Assembly: GCF_006715045.1 (NCBI RefSeq)
Contig: NZ_VFML01000001.1
Span: forward strand, 682,001-746,000
DNA length: 64,000 bases
Direction: 5' to 3'
Source: Amycolatopsis cihanbeyliensis
GTDB taxonomy: Bacteria; Actinomycetota; Actinomycetes; Mycobacteriales; Pseudonocardiaceae
Below are positions 24,599 to 33,296 of the stretch, piece after piece; positions within the stretch are counted from its first letter, which is position 1; each line of letters begins with the position of its first letter. A program made the translations under genes and the position numbers. The notes beneath the pieces are model-generated. The model was not told the DNA's origin. It saw nothing but the letters and a program-made list of their open reading frames with translations, and did not search any database.

Positions 24599-25582
24599 TC
24601 AGCCACGCCTGGAGCTCAGCACGTTGCCGATGAGCTCCAGTGCGGGGCCGGTCTCCGGGCCGAGCTCGCCGGAGAAGGAGACCGCGCCGAAGCCCGCGTC
24701 GGCCAGTTTGTCCAGGCCTGCGGCCAGGTCACCGGCATCGCCCGCGGCCATGAACAGGTCGACGGTGCGGTCGCTGATCTCCTCGAGCCGTTCGGTGGCC
24801 CCGTCCCGCACGGCAGCCCGCGCGGCCTCCACCTCGGCCTCCGGCACGCCGTGGAACGTCAGCAGCGGACCGAGGTGCGGCAGGAAGGTGGCCAGTACCC
24901 TGCGCGCACCCCGGCGGGCGTACTCCCGGTCCGGGTGCACGAAGGTCCAGTTCTCCACGACGAAGTCGACCTCACCCGGGTCGCGACCCACCTCTTTCGC
25001 GCCCGCGGCGACATGCTCGGCGAGCATGCTGGGGTAGGCCGGGTCCCACTGCGCGGCGACCCGGAGGCCGTCACAGTGCGCGCCGGCGAGCCGGGCTCCT
25101 TTGGGCCCGAGGGCGCCGAGGTACACCGGTACCCGCCGGCCGGTGCCGAAATGCAGCCGTGCCGTGTCGGCGAGGGTGAACGTCGCGCCCTGGTGACCGC
25201 CACCGTCCCCGCCGACCAGCGCCCTGATCACGTCGATCGCCTCGCGCACCCCGGCCAGGGTCGCCGGATTGCGCATGCCGAGCAGCTCGTACATCGAGCC
25301 ACGACCGATACCGAGCACGGCACGCCCGCCGGAGAGCTCGTCCAGGTGAGCCAGGTTCGCCGCGAGCTGGGCCGGATGGGTGAGGTAGGGGTGCGTGACG
25401 TTCGGCCCGAGCTGCGGCCGCGAGGTGGCGCGGGCCAGGTCGCACAGCACCGGCCACACCGGCCTGCGCAGCAGCACATCGTGCACCGTGATGTCCTCGA
25501 AGCCCAACTCCTCGGCCCGTCCGGCCAGCTCAGGGTAGGCGTCGATCGGCAGGTTCCCGTGCAGTTGCAGGAGGTAACGCAT
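24599..25582 (-). CDS. LLM-class (luciferase-like, probably F420-dependent) oxidoreductase
   Basis: About 327 residues with the bacterial-luciferase-like TIM barrel: GFEDITVHD, LGPNVTHPYLTHPAQLAANLAHLDELSGGRAVLGIGRG and VPVYLGALGPKGARLAG. In actinobacteria this branch commonly uses coenzyme F420. ATG at 25582 follows AAAGG; GTG at 25588 would give a four-base overlap with the upstream stop. Co-transcribed with an opine-dehydrogenase-family gene, so the two may act on the same metabolite. Substrate unknown. Confidence 0.9.
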   Translation of the reverse strand: MRYLLQLHGNLPIDAYPELAGRAEELGFEDITVHDVLLRRPVWPVLCDLARATSRPQLGPNVTHPYLTHPAQLAANLAHLDELSGGRAVLGIGRGSMYELLGMRNPATLAGVREAIDVIRALVGGDGGGHQGATFTLADTARLHFGTGRRVPVYLGALGPKGARLAGAHCDGLRVAAQWDPAYPSMLAEHVAAGAKEVGRDPGEVDFVVENWTFVHPDREYARRGARRVLATFLPHLGPLLTFHGVPEAEVEAARAAVRDGATERLEEISDRTVDLFMAAGDAGDLAAGLDKLADAGFGAVSFSGELGPETGPALELIGNVLSSRRG

Positions 25583-25584
25583 CC

Positions 25585-26661
25585 TCACCTTTCGCTGGTC
25601 GCCATGCCCTCGCGGGCGAGCCGGCGCAGTTCGTCCAGATCACGGGTGCCGAGCAGGTCCGGTCCCCGCCCCGAGGCGGCGAGGTCCTCGCCGAGCGCGG
25701 CGCCCATCAGCGCCAGTATCGCGGCACCCGTCGGCGCAGGGACGCCTGCCAGCCGCGCGAGTTCGACGTTCAGCACCAGCCCGCACCGGATGTCCTCGTG
25801 TACGTAGCGGTGGTCGATGTGCACCGACTCGCGCCACAGGTTGGAGGCGAGCAGCCGCGCCTTGGCGTCCGGAGGATACATCGAGGTGTCCTTGCCGAGG
25901 TGGTAGTCCAGCAACGGCCAGTGCGGCTCCCCGAACCCCAGCCGCTCACGCAGCGCGACGCGTTCGGCGTCCAGCGCCCGCGTGGTGGCCAGCACCGAGG
26001 GTGAGGTGCCGTCGGCGTGGATGTCGAAGCGGTCGCCGAAGGACTCGATGGCCCCCAGGTTGTGCACGATGAGCGGCGGATGGATGACCGGCCCCCAGTT
26101 GGCGAGGGCGGCGTCCAGACCGTCACGTACCCGCACGGCCGTCGGGAAGGCGGCGGCGAACCGGGCATGCGCCTCGTCGGCGAGTGGGCCGGTGCCGGGA
26201 ACGGAGCCGACCGGCAACCGGCCGGCCGTGACCGGGATGCTGACCTCGCCGGGCGCGGTCACGCGCGCGAGGTACGGCAACGTTCCGGTTTCCAGGAAGG
26301 CCACATCCGGCCGCAGTCGCGCGCCGAGCCAGGTGCCGAAGGTGCCCGGGGTGAAGGCCACCGCCTGCCCCGGCTCGAGCACCGCGGCCAGCGCGTCCAG
26401 CAGTTCCCGCTGCGCCGAGGCCGGGACGGGCGCGATCACCAGGTCGCTGCCCGCGACCGCAGCGTCCAGGTCGTTGGTGGCGAGGGCGACCGTGATCTCG
26501 CCACGAGTCTCGCCCGCCACGTACCGGACACGGCCACCCGGTGGCAGCGGGGCCCGCCTGCGCCACCACCGGACCTCGTGCCCACGGAGGGTGAGATCGA
26601 CGGCGGTGGCATGGGAGCCGTTCCCGCCGCCCAGTACCGCCACGATCAACGGTGCCTCCAC
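25585..26661 (-). CDS. NAD/NADP octopine dehydrogenase family protein
   Basis: About 358 residues. Nucleotide-binding motif IVAVLGGGNGSHATAVDLTLRGHEV at the N-terminus, then GSDLVIAPVPASAQ and a C-terminal domain with NWGPVIHPPLIVHNLGAIES and LDYHLGKDTSMYPP, where the His and Asp fit the opine-dehydrogenase catalytic pair. These enzymes reductively join an amino acid with an alpha-keto acid or act on related substrates. GTG at 26661 is chosen by alignment to the usual N-terminus; TTG at 26757 would add 32 unusual residues. No strong ribosome site decides it. Confidence 0.82.
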   Translation of the reverse strand: MEAPLIVAVLGGGNGSHATAVDLTLRGHEVRWWRRRAPLPPGGRVRYVAGETRGEITVALATNDLDAAVAGSDLVIAPVPASAQRELLDALAAVLEPGQAVAFTPGTFGTWLGARLRPDVAFLETGTLPYLARVTAPGEVSIPVTAGRLPVGSVPGTGPLADEAHARFAAAFPTAVRVRDGLDAALANWGPVIHPPLIVHNLGAIESFGDRFDIHADGTSPSVLATTRALDAERVALRERLGFGEPHWPLLDYHLGKDTSMYPPDAKARLLASNLWRESVHIDHRYVHEDIRCGLVLNVELARLAGVPAPTGAAILALMGAALGEDLAASGRGPDLLGTRDLDELRRLAREGMATSER

Positions 26662-27023
26662 GGTCCGGGCTGCCTGTTGCCGGCGAAGTAGATCATCGCC
26701 GCGCAGCCTAGCCGAGCGGGTGAGTCCGCTGAGCAGACCGTCGTCCGGCGACGCCAAGGACCCGTTGCTTGACCAGGAGCCAGCTCGCGCATTATGGTCT
26801 AGACCACATCGGCAAGCGCAAACCCTTTCTCGCCCTGCTCACAACCGAGATCAAGGGGAAGACGGATGTATCCCTGACACGCCTCATCGAGGGGGCGGAA
26901 CCTGGCCGCGGGCCCGATCCTCGGCCGGGACGACCGCTTGCCGTACCTCATTCCCTTTTCCCGCCCTGTGGCGAGTCCCTGCGCTCGTCTGGGAACTGTG
27001 GATGTGTCCGAGAAGGAGCTGAG
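26662..27023. other. Intergenic region carrying a DasR-type site and the LPMO promoter
   Basis: About 360 bases between the divergent opine-dehydrogenase-family gene and the LPMO gene. Apart from the DasR-like operator at 26793-26808 and the LPMO ribosome site (AAGGAG at 27013) I see no gene or other structure. Confidence 0.6.
26793..26808. promoter_or_regulatory. DasR-type operator (dre) upstream of the LPMO gene
   Basis: Contains the perfect 12-bp palindrome TGGTCTAGACCA (26795-26806), identical to the core of the dre consensus as I recall it. It is about 215 bp upstream of the LPMO start and about 130 bp from the divergent gene. Confidence 0.75.
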
Positions 27024-27767
27024 ATGAATCTGAAGAAGAAGCTCGCGGTGGTCGCCGCCGGCGCGGGCGTCGCCCCGCTGATCCTGGTCGCGCTGCCCGC
27101 GGGCGTGGCCAACGCGCACGGGTACGTGTCCTCGCCGCCGAGCAGGCAGGCCCAGTGCGCACAGGGGACCGTGTCCTGCGGATCGATCAAGTGGGAGCCG
27201 CAGAGCGTCGAGGGGCCCAAGGGCCTGCGTAGTTGCAGTGGTGGCAACTCCCGGTTCTCCGAGCTGGACGACGACGGCAAGGGCTGGCGCGCGACCCCGG
27301 TCGGCAACTCGGTGACGTTCAAGTGGACGTTCACCGCGCGGCACGCCACCGCGAACTACGAGTACTTCCTGAACGGCCGCAGAATCGCCGAGTTCAACGG
27401 CAATGGCCAGCAGCCGCCGCCCACCATCTCGCACAACGTCAATCTCGGCGGGGTGAGCGGCCGGCAGAAGGTGCTCGCGGTGTGGAACATCGGCGACACC
27501 GGCAACGCCTTTTACGCCTGCATCGACCTGAACGTCAACGGCGGAGGGGACCCGGACCCCGAGCCGACCACCACGACCACGACACCACCGCCGGACACCA
27601 CCACGACCACTCCCCCGCCCAGCAGCGGAACCTGGGAGGTCGGCACGGCTTACCAAACGGGTAGCGAGGTGACCTACAACGGTTCCTCCTACCGTTGCCG
27701 GCAGACACACACCGCCATCGCCGGCTGGGAACCCGCCAACACCCCCGCCCTGTGGCAAGAAGTCTGA
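27024..27767 (+). CDS. Secreted chitin-active lytic polysaccharide monooxygenase (AA10) with CBM5/12
   Basis: 247 residues. The signal peptide ends ANA, exposing His32 as mature His1; with His107 (TARHATANYEY) it forms the copper histidine brace. The AA10 domain covers about 32-180 (GYVSSPPSRQAQC, SELDDDGKGWR). A Thr/Pro linker (about 184-206) leads to a small chitin-binding CBM5/12 (WEVGTAYQTGSEVTYNGSSYRC ... AGWEPANTPALWQEV). It oxidatively cleaves chitin outside the cell. ATG at 27024 with AAGGAG five bases upstream. The dre palindrome upstream predicts DasR control together with the sugar importer at 12-15 kb. Confidence 0.95.
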   Translation: MNLKKKLAVVAAGAGVAPLILVALPAGVANAHGYVSSPPSRQAQCAQGTVSCGSIKWEPQSVEGPKGLRSCSGGNSRFSELDDDGKGWRATPVGNSVTFKWTFTARHATANYEYFLNGRRIAEFNGNGQQPPPTISHNVNLGGVSGRQKVLAVWNIGDTGNAFYACIDLNVNGGGDPDPEPTTTTTTPPPDTTTTTPPPSSGTWEVGTAYQTGSEVTYNGSSYRCRQTHTAIAGWEPANTPALWQEV

Positions 27768-27827
27768 GTTCGCCGCGGGTCCGCGCTCCCATCGGGGCGC
27801 GGGCCCGTCGCGGGAAGTAAGGCGACC

Positions 27828-28448
27828 ATGCGGTCTTTCCTGCTCGTCCTCACCGTCGCGGCCACCGTGGCGCTCACCGGCTGCGGCAGTGCCCCCACCG
27901 GAACTCCCCAGGAGAACCCGGCGCCCACCGCGCCTCCGCCCCCCGCCGAACCGGCCTCGGCGCAGTTCAACGAGGCCGACCTGCTGTTCCTGCGGACGAT
28001 GATCCCCCACCACGAGCAAGGCCTGGACATGGCGCGCCAGGCCAAGCAGCGCGCGACCAGCGCCGAGGTGCGGCAGCTCGCGGGCGCCATCGAGGCGACC
28101 CAGCAGTACGAGGTCGAGACCATGACGACCTGGCTGCGTGGCTGGAACCAACCGCTCACCGCCGAGCGCTCGGCGCACTCCGAGCACTCCGGGAGCGCCG
28201 AACACTCCGAGCACGCGGACATCCACACCACCGACCCCGAGGTCATCACCGAGTTGGAGCGGACAGCGAGCGAGGAGTTCGACTCGACCTTCCTGAACGT
28301 GTTCACCGGCCACCAGCACAACGCCGTTGCCATGGCCAGGAAAGAAACCACCGAGGGCAAGAACCCGGAAGCCAAGGACCTCGCCGACCGGATCGTGCAG
28401 TCCCGCACGGCACAGATCGAGCAGATGCTGACGATCCTCGGCGGGTAG
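27828..28448 (+). CDS. DUF305-family lipoprotein
   Basis: 206 residues. Lipobox with Cys19 (LTGC), a Pro-rich linker, then the DUF305 ferritin-like helical domain: LLFLRTMIPHHEQGLDMARQA and, in the second half, FDSTFLNVFTGHQHNAVAMAR, both with paired His characteristic of the family. A Ser/His/Glu-rich insert (about 118-134) separates the halves. Function unknown; proposed metal (copper) or redox roles for relatives are not proven. Sixty bases after the LPMO, possibly the same transcript, which would be notable because LPMOs need copper. Confidence 0.88.
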   Translation: MRSFLLVLTVAATVALTGCGSAPTGTPQENPAPTAPPPPAEPASAQFNEADLLFLRTMIPHHEQGLDMARQAKQRATSAEVRQLAGAIEATQQYEVETMTTWLRGWNQPLTAERSAHSEHSGSAEHSEHADIHTTDPEVITELERTASEEFDSTFLNVFTGHQHNAVAMARKETTEGKNPEAKDLADRIVQSRTAQIEQMLTILGG

Positions 28449-28560
28449 CGTCGCGGTCAGGCGTAGCGAAAACTCCTTTCGCGACCGCGGTAAAACCCGA
28501 TCGAGTGATGCGGATACCGGTCGTTTCACTATTTACCGTTATCGACATAGTATCGAACGC

Positions 28561-29685
28561 ATGAACGACACCAACATCGACGTTCCTGGGTGGACGACGG
28601 ACGAGCTCCTCGCCACCCCCACCGACGACCTCACCGAACAGGAGGCCCTCACGTTTCTGTACGGCATCAGCCGGATGCAAGCCATGCTGGACGCCGTCCG
28701 AATGAAGGCCATCGAACGATTCGCCACGTTGCGGGCGGACGACGAACGGGTGCGGGACATTCTCGCGGCGGAACTCAAGGTCACTTCGGCCAAAGCGGGG
28801 GACGATCTCGCCCTGGCCCACACGCTGCACACCCGACTACCCCGAACCCGCCACGCCCTCACCACCGGCATCCTCGACCTGGCCCGCGCGCGGCAGATCG
28901 ACCGCGCCACCACCCCACTCACCGACGGCCAGGCCCGCCAGGTGGAAGAGCTGGCCTTCCCGCAGGCCGTCGACAGGAATCCACGCCGGCTCTACGAGTT
29001 GCTCCGCAAGGCGGTGCAGGAAGTCGACCCCGACGGCGCCGCCGCCCGGACCGCAGTCAGAAGGGAACAGCGCCGGGTCAGCCTCGGGCCCAAGAAGGAC
29101 GGCATGTGCTGGCTGCACGCCTTTCTCCCCGCGGAGGACGGGATCGCCATCGACAGCCTGGTCGACTCCGCGGCGCGCGAAGCCAGGATGCCGGGAGACG
29201 AGCGCACCACGAACCAACTGCGCGCCGATGCCTTGCGCGACCTCATCCTCGGCACCCACCGGCAACGAGTCGCGAGCCCGCATCCACCTCACCGCCAACG
29301 GCACCACCGTCCTCGGCAACCTCCCCGGCGGGCTCCGTGGCTACGGCCCGCTTCCCGCCGAACACATCCGCGAACTCGCCTACACCCTCAGGGCCACCTG
29401 CCAGGACGTGGCCATCACCAGCTACCGGTTCACCGGCCGCATCATCGACCTCATCCGGCAGCGCGACCGCACCTGCCGGTTCCCGGGTTACAACGCCCCC
29501 GCCGACCGCTGCGACATCGACCGCAGAACCCCCTGCGACAAGGGAGGAGCCACCGCCAGTGGTAACGGCGACCGCCACTGCCGGCGCCATCACCGACTGA
29601 ACAGACCGGAACCTGAACCATCACCAAGACCGACACCGGACGCCTGATCTGGACCAGCCCGCACGGCCACTCCCTCACGAACTGA
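28561..29685 (+). pseudogene. Decayed DUF222/13E12-type HNH endonuclease gene
   Basis: Residues 1-230 read as a normal DUF222 domain. The frame is then lost around 29255-29275 and continues in the +1 frame (RARIHLTANGTTVLGN to CRRHHRL), where the HNH segment reads CDIDRRTPCDKGG instead of the usual CDIDHRTPWDKGG-type sequence. A second shift near 29605 returns to the first frame, and the normal tail (RLIWTSPHGHSL) ends at 29685. Two frame changes plus loss of the catalytic His and a zinc Cys (FPGYN) indicate a dead gene. These genes are multicopy in actinobacteria and often degrade. Confidence 0.85.
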
Positions 29686-29786
29686 GGCCTCCCCGGATCG
29701 TCCCTAACCCGGTTACCGCCGACGCGGTGGTCTACCGGTGGTTCCCGCGGTGGCGACTGGGGTAACACCCCGGGGGGCCGCCCCGG

Positions 29787-30632
29787 CTACGGCGCGGTGA
29801 GTTTTTGGCGTTGCCTGCCGAGCCCTTCGATCTCCAGCTCGACCACGTCCCCCGCTTTCAGATACGGGAACCGGCCGGACAGCGCGACGCCCTCCGGCGT
29901 GCCGGTGAGCACCAGGTCGCCCGGTTCCAGCGCCAGGTACTGGCTGAGGTGCCAGATCAGCAGCTCCACGTTGAAGATCATGTCCGAGGTGTTCGAGTCC
30001 TGCCGTGGCTCGCCGTTCACCCAGCTACGCAACCGCAACCGGCGATGGTCGAGCTCGTCCGGGGTCACCAGCCAGGGCCCGGTCGGGGTGAACCCCGGCG
30101 CGCATTTGCCCTTGCTCCACTGGCCGCCCGAGTCGACCAGCTGGTGGTCGCGCTCGGAGAAGTCATTAGCCAGGACGAACCCGGCCACGTGCTCGAGGGC
30201 GTCCTGGGGTGAGTCCAGGTAGCTCGCCCGCGTCCCGAGCACCACCCCGAGCTCGACTTCCCAGTCCATCCGACGGCTGCCAGGCGGCACAGCCACCGCG
30301 TCGGTGGGTCCACACACCGTGTTGGGCGTCTTCAGGAACATGATCGGCGACTCCGGCCGTGCCGAACCGGCCTCCGCGGCGTGTGCCGCGTAGTTCAGTC
30401 CGATACCGATCACCGCGCTTGGCCGCGCCACGGGTGGGCCGATTCTGGTCGGGGCCACCGCGAGTTCCGGGAGGTCACCCGCGGCGCGCAGCTTGCGCAC
30501 AGCGTCAAGGCCACCGCCGGCGAGGAAGTCACCGTCGAGATCACCGGTGAGGCTCCCGAGATCGTAGGTCGCCGAGTCGTCCACTAGCACCGGCCGCTCC
30601 GCGCCCCGCGGACCGAGCCTCGCGAGTTTCAC
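29787..30632 (-). CDS. Fumarylacetoacetate hydrolase family protein
   Basis: 281 residues. FAH motifs: GIGLNYAAHAAEAG, the metal ligands in DWEVELGVVLG and FVLANDFSERDHQ, and LTGTPEGVAL. Such enzymes hydrolyse or decarboxylate 2,4-diketo acids in aromatic or sugar-acid breakdown. GTG at 30632 is chosen for GGAGGAG six bases upstream; the frame extends to 30656. Divergent from the ribose-type ABC operon, so it may act on a product of that sugar, for example an acyl-pyruvate from sugar oxidation. Confidence 0.9.
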   Translation of the reverse strand: MKLARLGPRGAERPVLVDDSATYDLGSLTGDLDGDFLAGGGLDAVRKLRAAGDLPELAVAPTRIGPPVARPSAVIGIGLNYAAHAAEAGSARPESPIMFLKTPNTVCGPTDAVAVPPGSRRMDWEVELGVVLGTRASYLDSPQDALEHVAGFVLANDFSERDHQLVDSGGQWSKGKCAPGFTPTGPWLVTPDELDHRRLRLRSWVNGEPRQDSNTSDMIFNVELLIWHLSQYLALEPGDLVLTGTPEGVALSGRFPYLKAGDVVELEIEGLGRQRQKLTAP

Positions 30633-30730
30633 AGTCTGCTCCTCCAGCAAAATCATCTGGTAATTTCCCCAGCTTACGGACCTTACTTCGGATCTTCGAT
30701 TTCGTCGCCGCTTCTGGCAGCATCGACTAC

Positions 30731-32281
30731 GTGGTGCACGAGAATGTGGCCATCCCGCTCCTGGAGGTCGAGGGGGTCAGCAAGAGCTTTCCCGGCGTCC
30801 GCGCCGTCACCGATATGCGGCTGGACCTGCGGGGCGGGGAGGTCCTCGCGCTGGTCGGCGAGAACGGCGCCGGTAAGTCGACCCTGATGAAGTTGCTTTC
30901 CGGGATTCACCGCGCGGACGCCGGGCGGTTCCGCTTGGACGGCGGCGAGTTCCGGCCCACCGGTCCCAAGCAGGCGCTCGAACGCGGGATCAGCATCATC
31001 CATCAGGAGTTCAACCTGATGCCGCACCTGACGGTGGCGCAGAACATCTTCATCGGCAGGGAGCCACGGCGGTGGCGCGCCCTGCTGGATGAGCGGGCGC
31101 TCAACGCGCGAGCGCGTGAGCTGATCGGCCGGTTGCGGCTACCGTTGGACGCCGAGGCGGTGGTCGGTGGGCTGACCGTGGCGAAGCAGCAGATGGTGGA
31201 GATCGCCAAGGCACTCTCCCACGACGCCAGGGTGCTCATCATGGACGAGCCAACGGCCGCACTGAACGAGGCAGAGGTCGCCACCCTGCACGAGCTGATC
31301 CGGCGGTTCGTGCGCCCCGGCACCGGGGTCGTCTACATCTCGCACCGGATGGAAGAGATCAAGCGGATCGCCGATCGGGTGACCGTCATCCGGGACGGTC
31401 GGTACGTCGGCACCGTGGACGGCCCGAGCAGCGACACCAGGGAAATCATCGCGCTGATGGTGGGCAGGACCCTCACAGACGGGGCCCGGCCGGCGAATAT
31501 TCGTCCGGACCGCCCGATAGTGCTGCGGGTAGCGGGGCTGAGCACCAGGACTCTGCTGGACGACGTGTCCTTCGACCTGCGGCAGGGCGAGATCCTCGGG
31601 TTCGCCGGGCTGATGGGTGCCGGGCGGACAGAGGTGGCCCGGGCGCTGGTGGGCGCGGACAGCGCACAGTCCGGGACGATCACCCTGCGCGGGAAGCGGA
31701 TTCGGATCGCCAACCCGGCCGACGCGGTCCGAAACGGCCTCGGCTACCTGTCCGAGGACCGCAAGCGCTTCGGCCTGCTGCTCGACCAGGATGTCCAGGC
31801 GAACATCACCCTCGCCGCGCTCCGCGAGCGGTTCAGCAGGGCCGGTTTCGTACGGGACACCGCCGCGGCTCGCGAGGCCGGCGAGTACGCCCGGACCCTG
31901 CGGATCAAGACACCCACCCTCCGCCAGACCGCCAGGAATCTCTCCGGCGGCAACCAGCAGAAGGTCGTGATCGCCAAGTGGTTGATCAAGGACTGCGAGG
32001 TGTTGATCTTCGACGAGCCGACCCGCGGCATCGACGTCGGCGCCAAGGAGGAGATCTACCAGTTGCTGGGCGAGCTGGCCGCGCGGGGCAAGTCCATCAT
32101 CATGATCTCCTCCGAACTGCCGGAGATCCTCCGGATGTCGCACCGGATCGTGGTGATGAGCGAGGGCAGGGTCACCGGCGTGCTGGACGCCGAGGAGGCG
32201 ACCCAGGAGAACATCATGCACCACGCGACGCTGGGCACAGGCGGTGTGGGGAGGCGGAAAACGCATGACGGCGCTGGATGA
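30731..32281 (+). CDS. Ribose-type sugar ABC transporter double ATPase (RbsA-like)
   Basis: 516 residues, two ATPase halves: Walker A GENGAGKSTLMK, signature VAKQQMVEIAKAL, Walker B VLIMDEPTAAL; the second half has GLMGAGRTE, LSGGNQQKVVIAKWL and LIFDEPTRGIDVG. GTG at 30731, 30734 or 30746 could be the start; none has a good ribosome site, so the transcript may be leaderless. The 3' end overlaps the permease gene by 17 bp. Confidence 0.92.
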   Translation: MVHENVAIPLLEVEGVSKSFPGVRAVTDMRLDLRGGEVLALVGENGAGKSTLMKLLSGIHRADAGRFRLDGGEFRPTGPKQALERGISIIHQEFNLMPHLTVAQNIFIGREPRRWRALLDERALNARARELIGRLRLPLDAEAVVGGLTVAKQQMVEIAKALSHDARVLIMDEPTAALNEAEVATLHELIRRFVRPGTGVVYISHRMEEIKRIADRVTVIRDGRYVGTVDGPSSDTREIIALMVGRTLTDGARPANIRPDRPIVLRVAGLSTRTLLDDVSFDLRQGEILGFAGLMGAGRTEVARALVGADSAQSGTITLRGKRIRIANPADAVRNGLGYLSEDRKRFGLLLDQDVQANITLAALRERFSRAGFVRDTAAAREAGEYARTLRIKTPTLRQTARNLSGGNQQKVVIAKWLIKDCEVLIFDEPTRGIDVGAKEEIYQLLGELAARGKSIIMISSELPEILRMSHRIVVMSEGRVTGVLDAEEATQENIMHHATLGTGGVGRRKTHDGAG

Positions 32282-33266
32282 CCCGCCGGACGAAAGCGAG
32301 GAACGCCGCGGGATCACCACGGCGGTCAAGGGGCGCCTCCAGCAGTTGCTCGCCTTCGGCAGCCTGGTGGTGATCTCCGCATTCTTCTCGGTGGCGAGCC
32401 CGTTCTTCTTCACCTACGGCAACATCACCGCGATCCTGTTCTCCACCGTGGTGATCGGGACGCTCGCCGTCGGCACCACCTTCGTGATCATCGCCGGTGG
32501 GATCGACCTGTCCATCGGCACCGGAATGGCGTTGTGCGCCGTGATGTCCGGGGTGTTCCTGGTGCACATCGGGCTGCCGCCGGCGCTCGGGGTCCCCGCG
32601 GCGATCCTGTTCGGCGGGCTCATCGGGCTGGTCAACGGGATGAATGTGGCGCTGCTGCGGATCCCGCCGTTCATCGCGACCCTGGCCATGATGCTGGTCG
32701 CGGAGGGACTCGCGCTGGTGCTGTCGGGCAGTGCGCCCATCTACTTCACCGGGGTCGAGGGTTATGTCGAGATCTCGACCGGCAGTCTCATCCCCGGCGT
32801 GGACTTCCCGAACGCCGTGCTGGTGCTGCTCGGCATCGCCGCGCTGGCGGGGCTGTTGCTCACCAGAACCGTGCTCGGCAGGTACACCTACTCGATCGGC
32901 AGCAACGAGGAGGCCACCGAGCTGTCCGGGATCGACGTGCGCAAGTGGAAGATCGGCATCTACGCCTTCGCCGGGCTGTTCATCGGGCTCGCCGGGGTGC
33001 TGATCTCCGCGCGGCTGGGCTCGGCTCAGCCCGCCACCGGGATGGGCTACGAGTTGCAGGCGATCGCGGCGGTGGTGCTCGGCGGAACCTCACTGTCCGG
33101 CGGGCGCGGCTCCATCCTCGGCACGCTGATCGGTGCCCTGATCATCTCGGTGCTGAACAACGGGCTACAGATCATGTCGATCCCGCAGGAATGGCAAAAC
33201 GTCATCCTCGGCTGCGTGATCCTGGTGGCCGTCTACACCGACATCATCCGGAAGCGGCGCGGGTGA
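32265..33266 (+). CDS. Ribose-type sugar ABC permease (RbsC-like)
   Basis: 333 residues, eight to ten membrane segments. GGIDLSIGTGMAL, GLVNGMNVALLRIPPFIATLAMM and VVLGGTSLSGGRGSILGTLIGALII are the RbsC hallmarks. ATG at 32265 with GGGAGGCGG upstream. Second gene of the operon. Confidence 0.93.
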   Translation: MTALDDPPDESEERRGITTAVKGRLQQLLAFGSLVVISAFFSVASPFFFTYGNITAILFSTVVIGTLAVGTTFVIIAGGIDLSIGTGMALCAVMSGVFLVHIGLPPALGVPAAILFGGLIGLVNGMNVALLRIPPFIATLAMMLVAEGLALVLSGSAPIYFTGVEGYVEISTGSLIPGVDFPNAVLVLLGIAALAGLLLTRTVLGRYTYSIGSNEEATELSGIDVRKWKIGIYAFAGLFIGLAGVLISARLGSAQPATGMGYELQAIAAVVLGGTSLSGGRGSILGTLIGALIISVLNNGLQIMSIPQEWQNVILGCVILVAVYTDIIRKRRG

Positions 33267-33296
33267 CCGCGCCGGCCGAACCAAGGGAGGGCCGGC

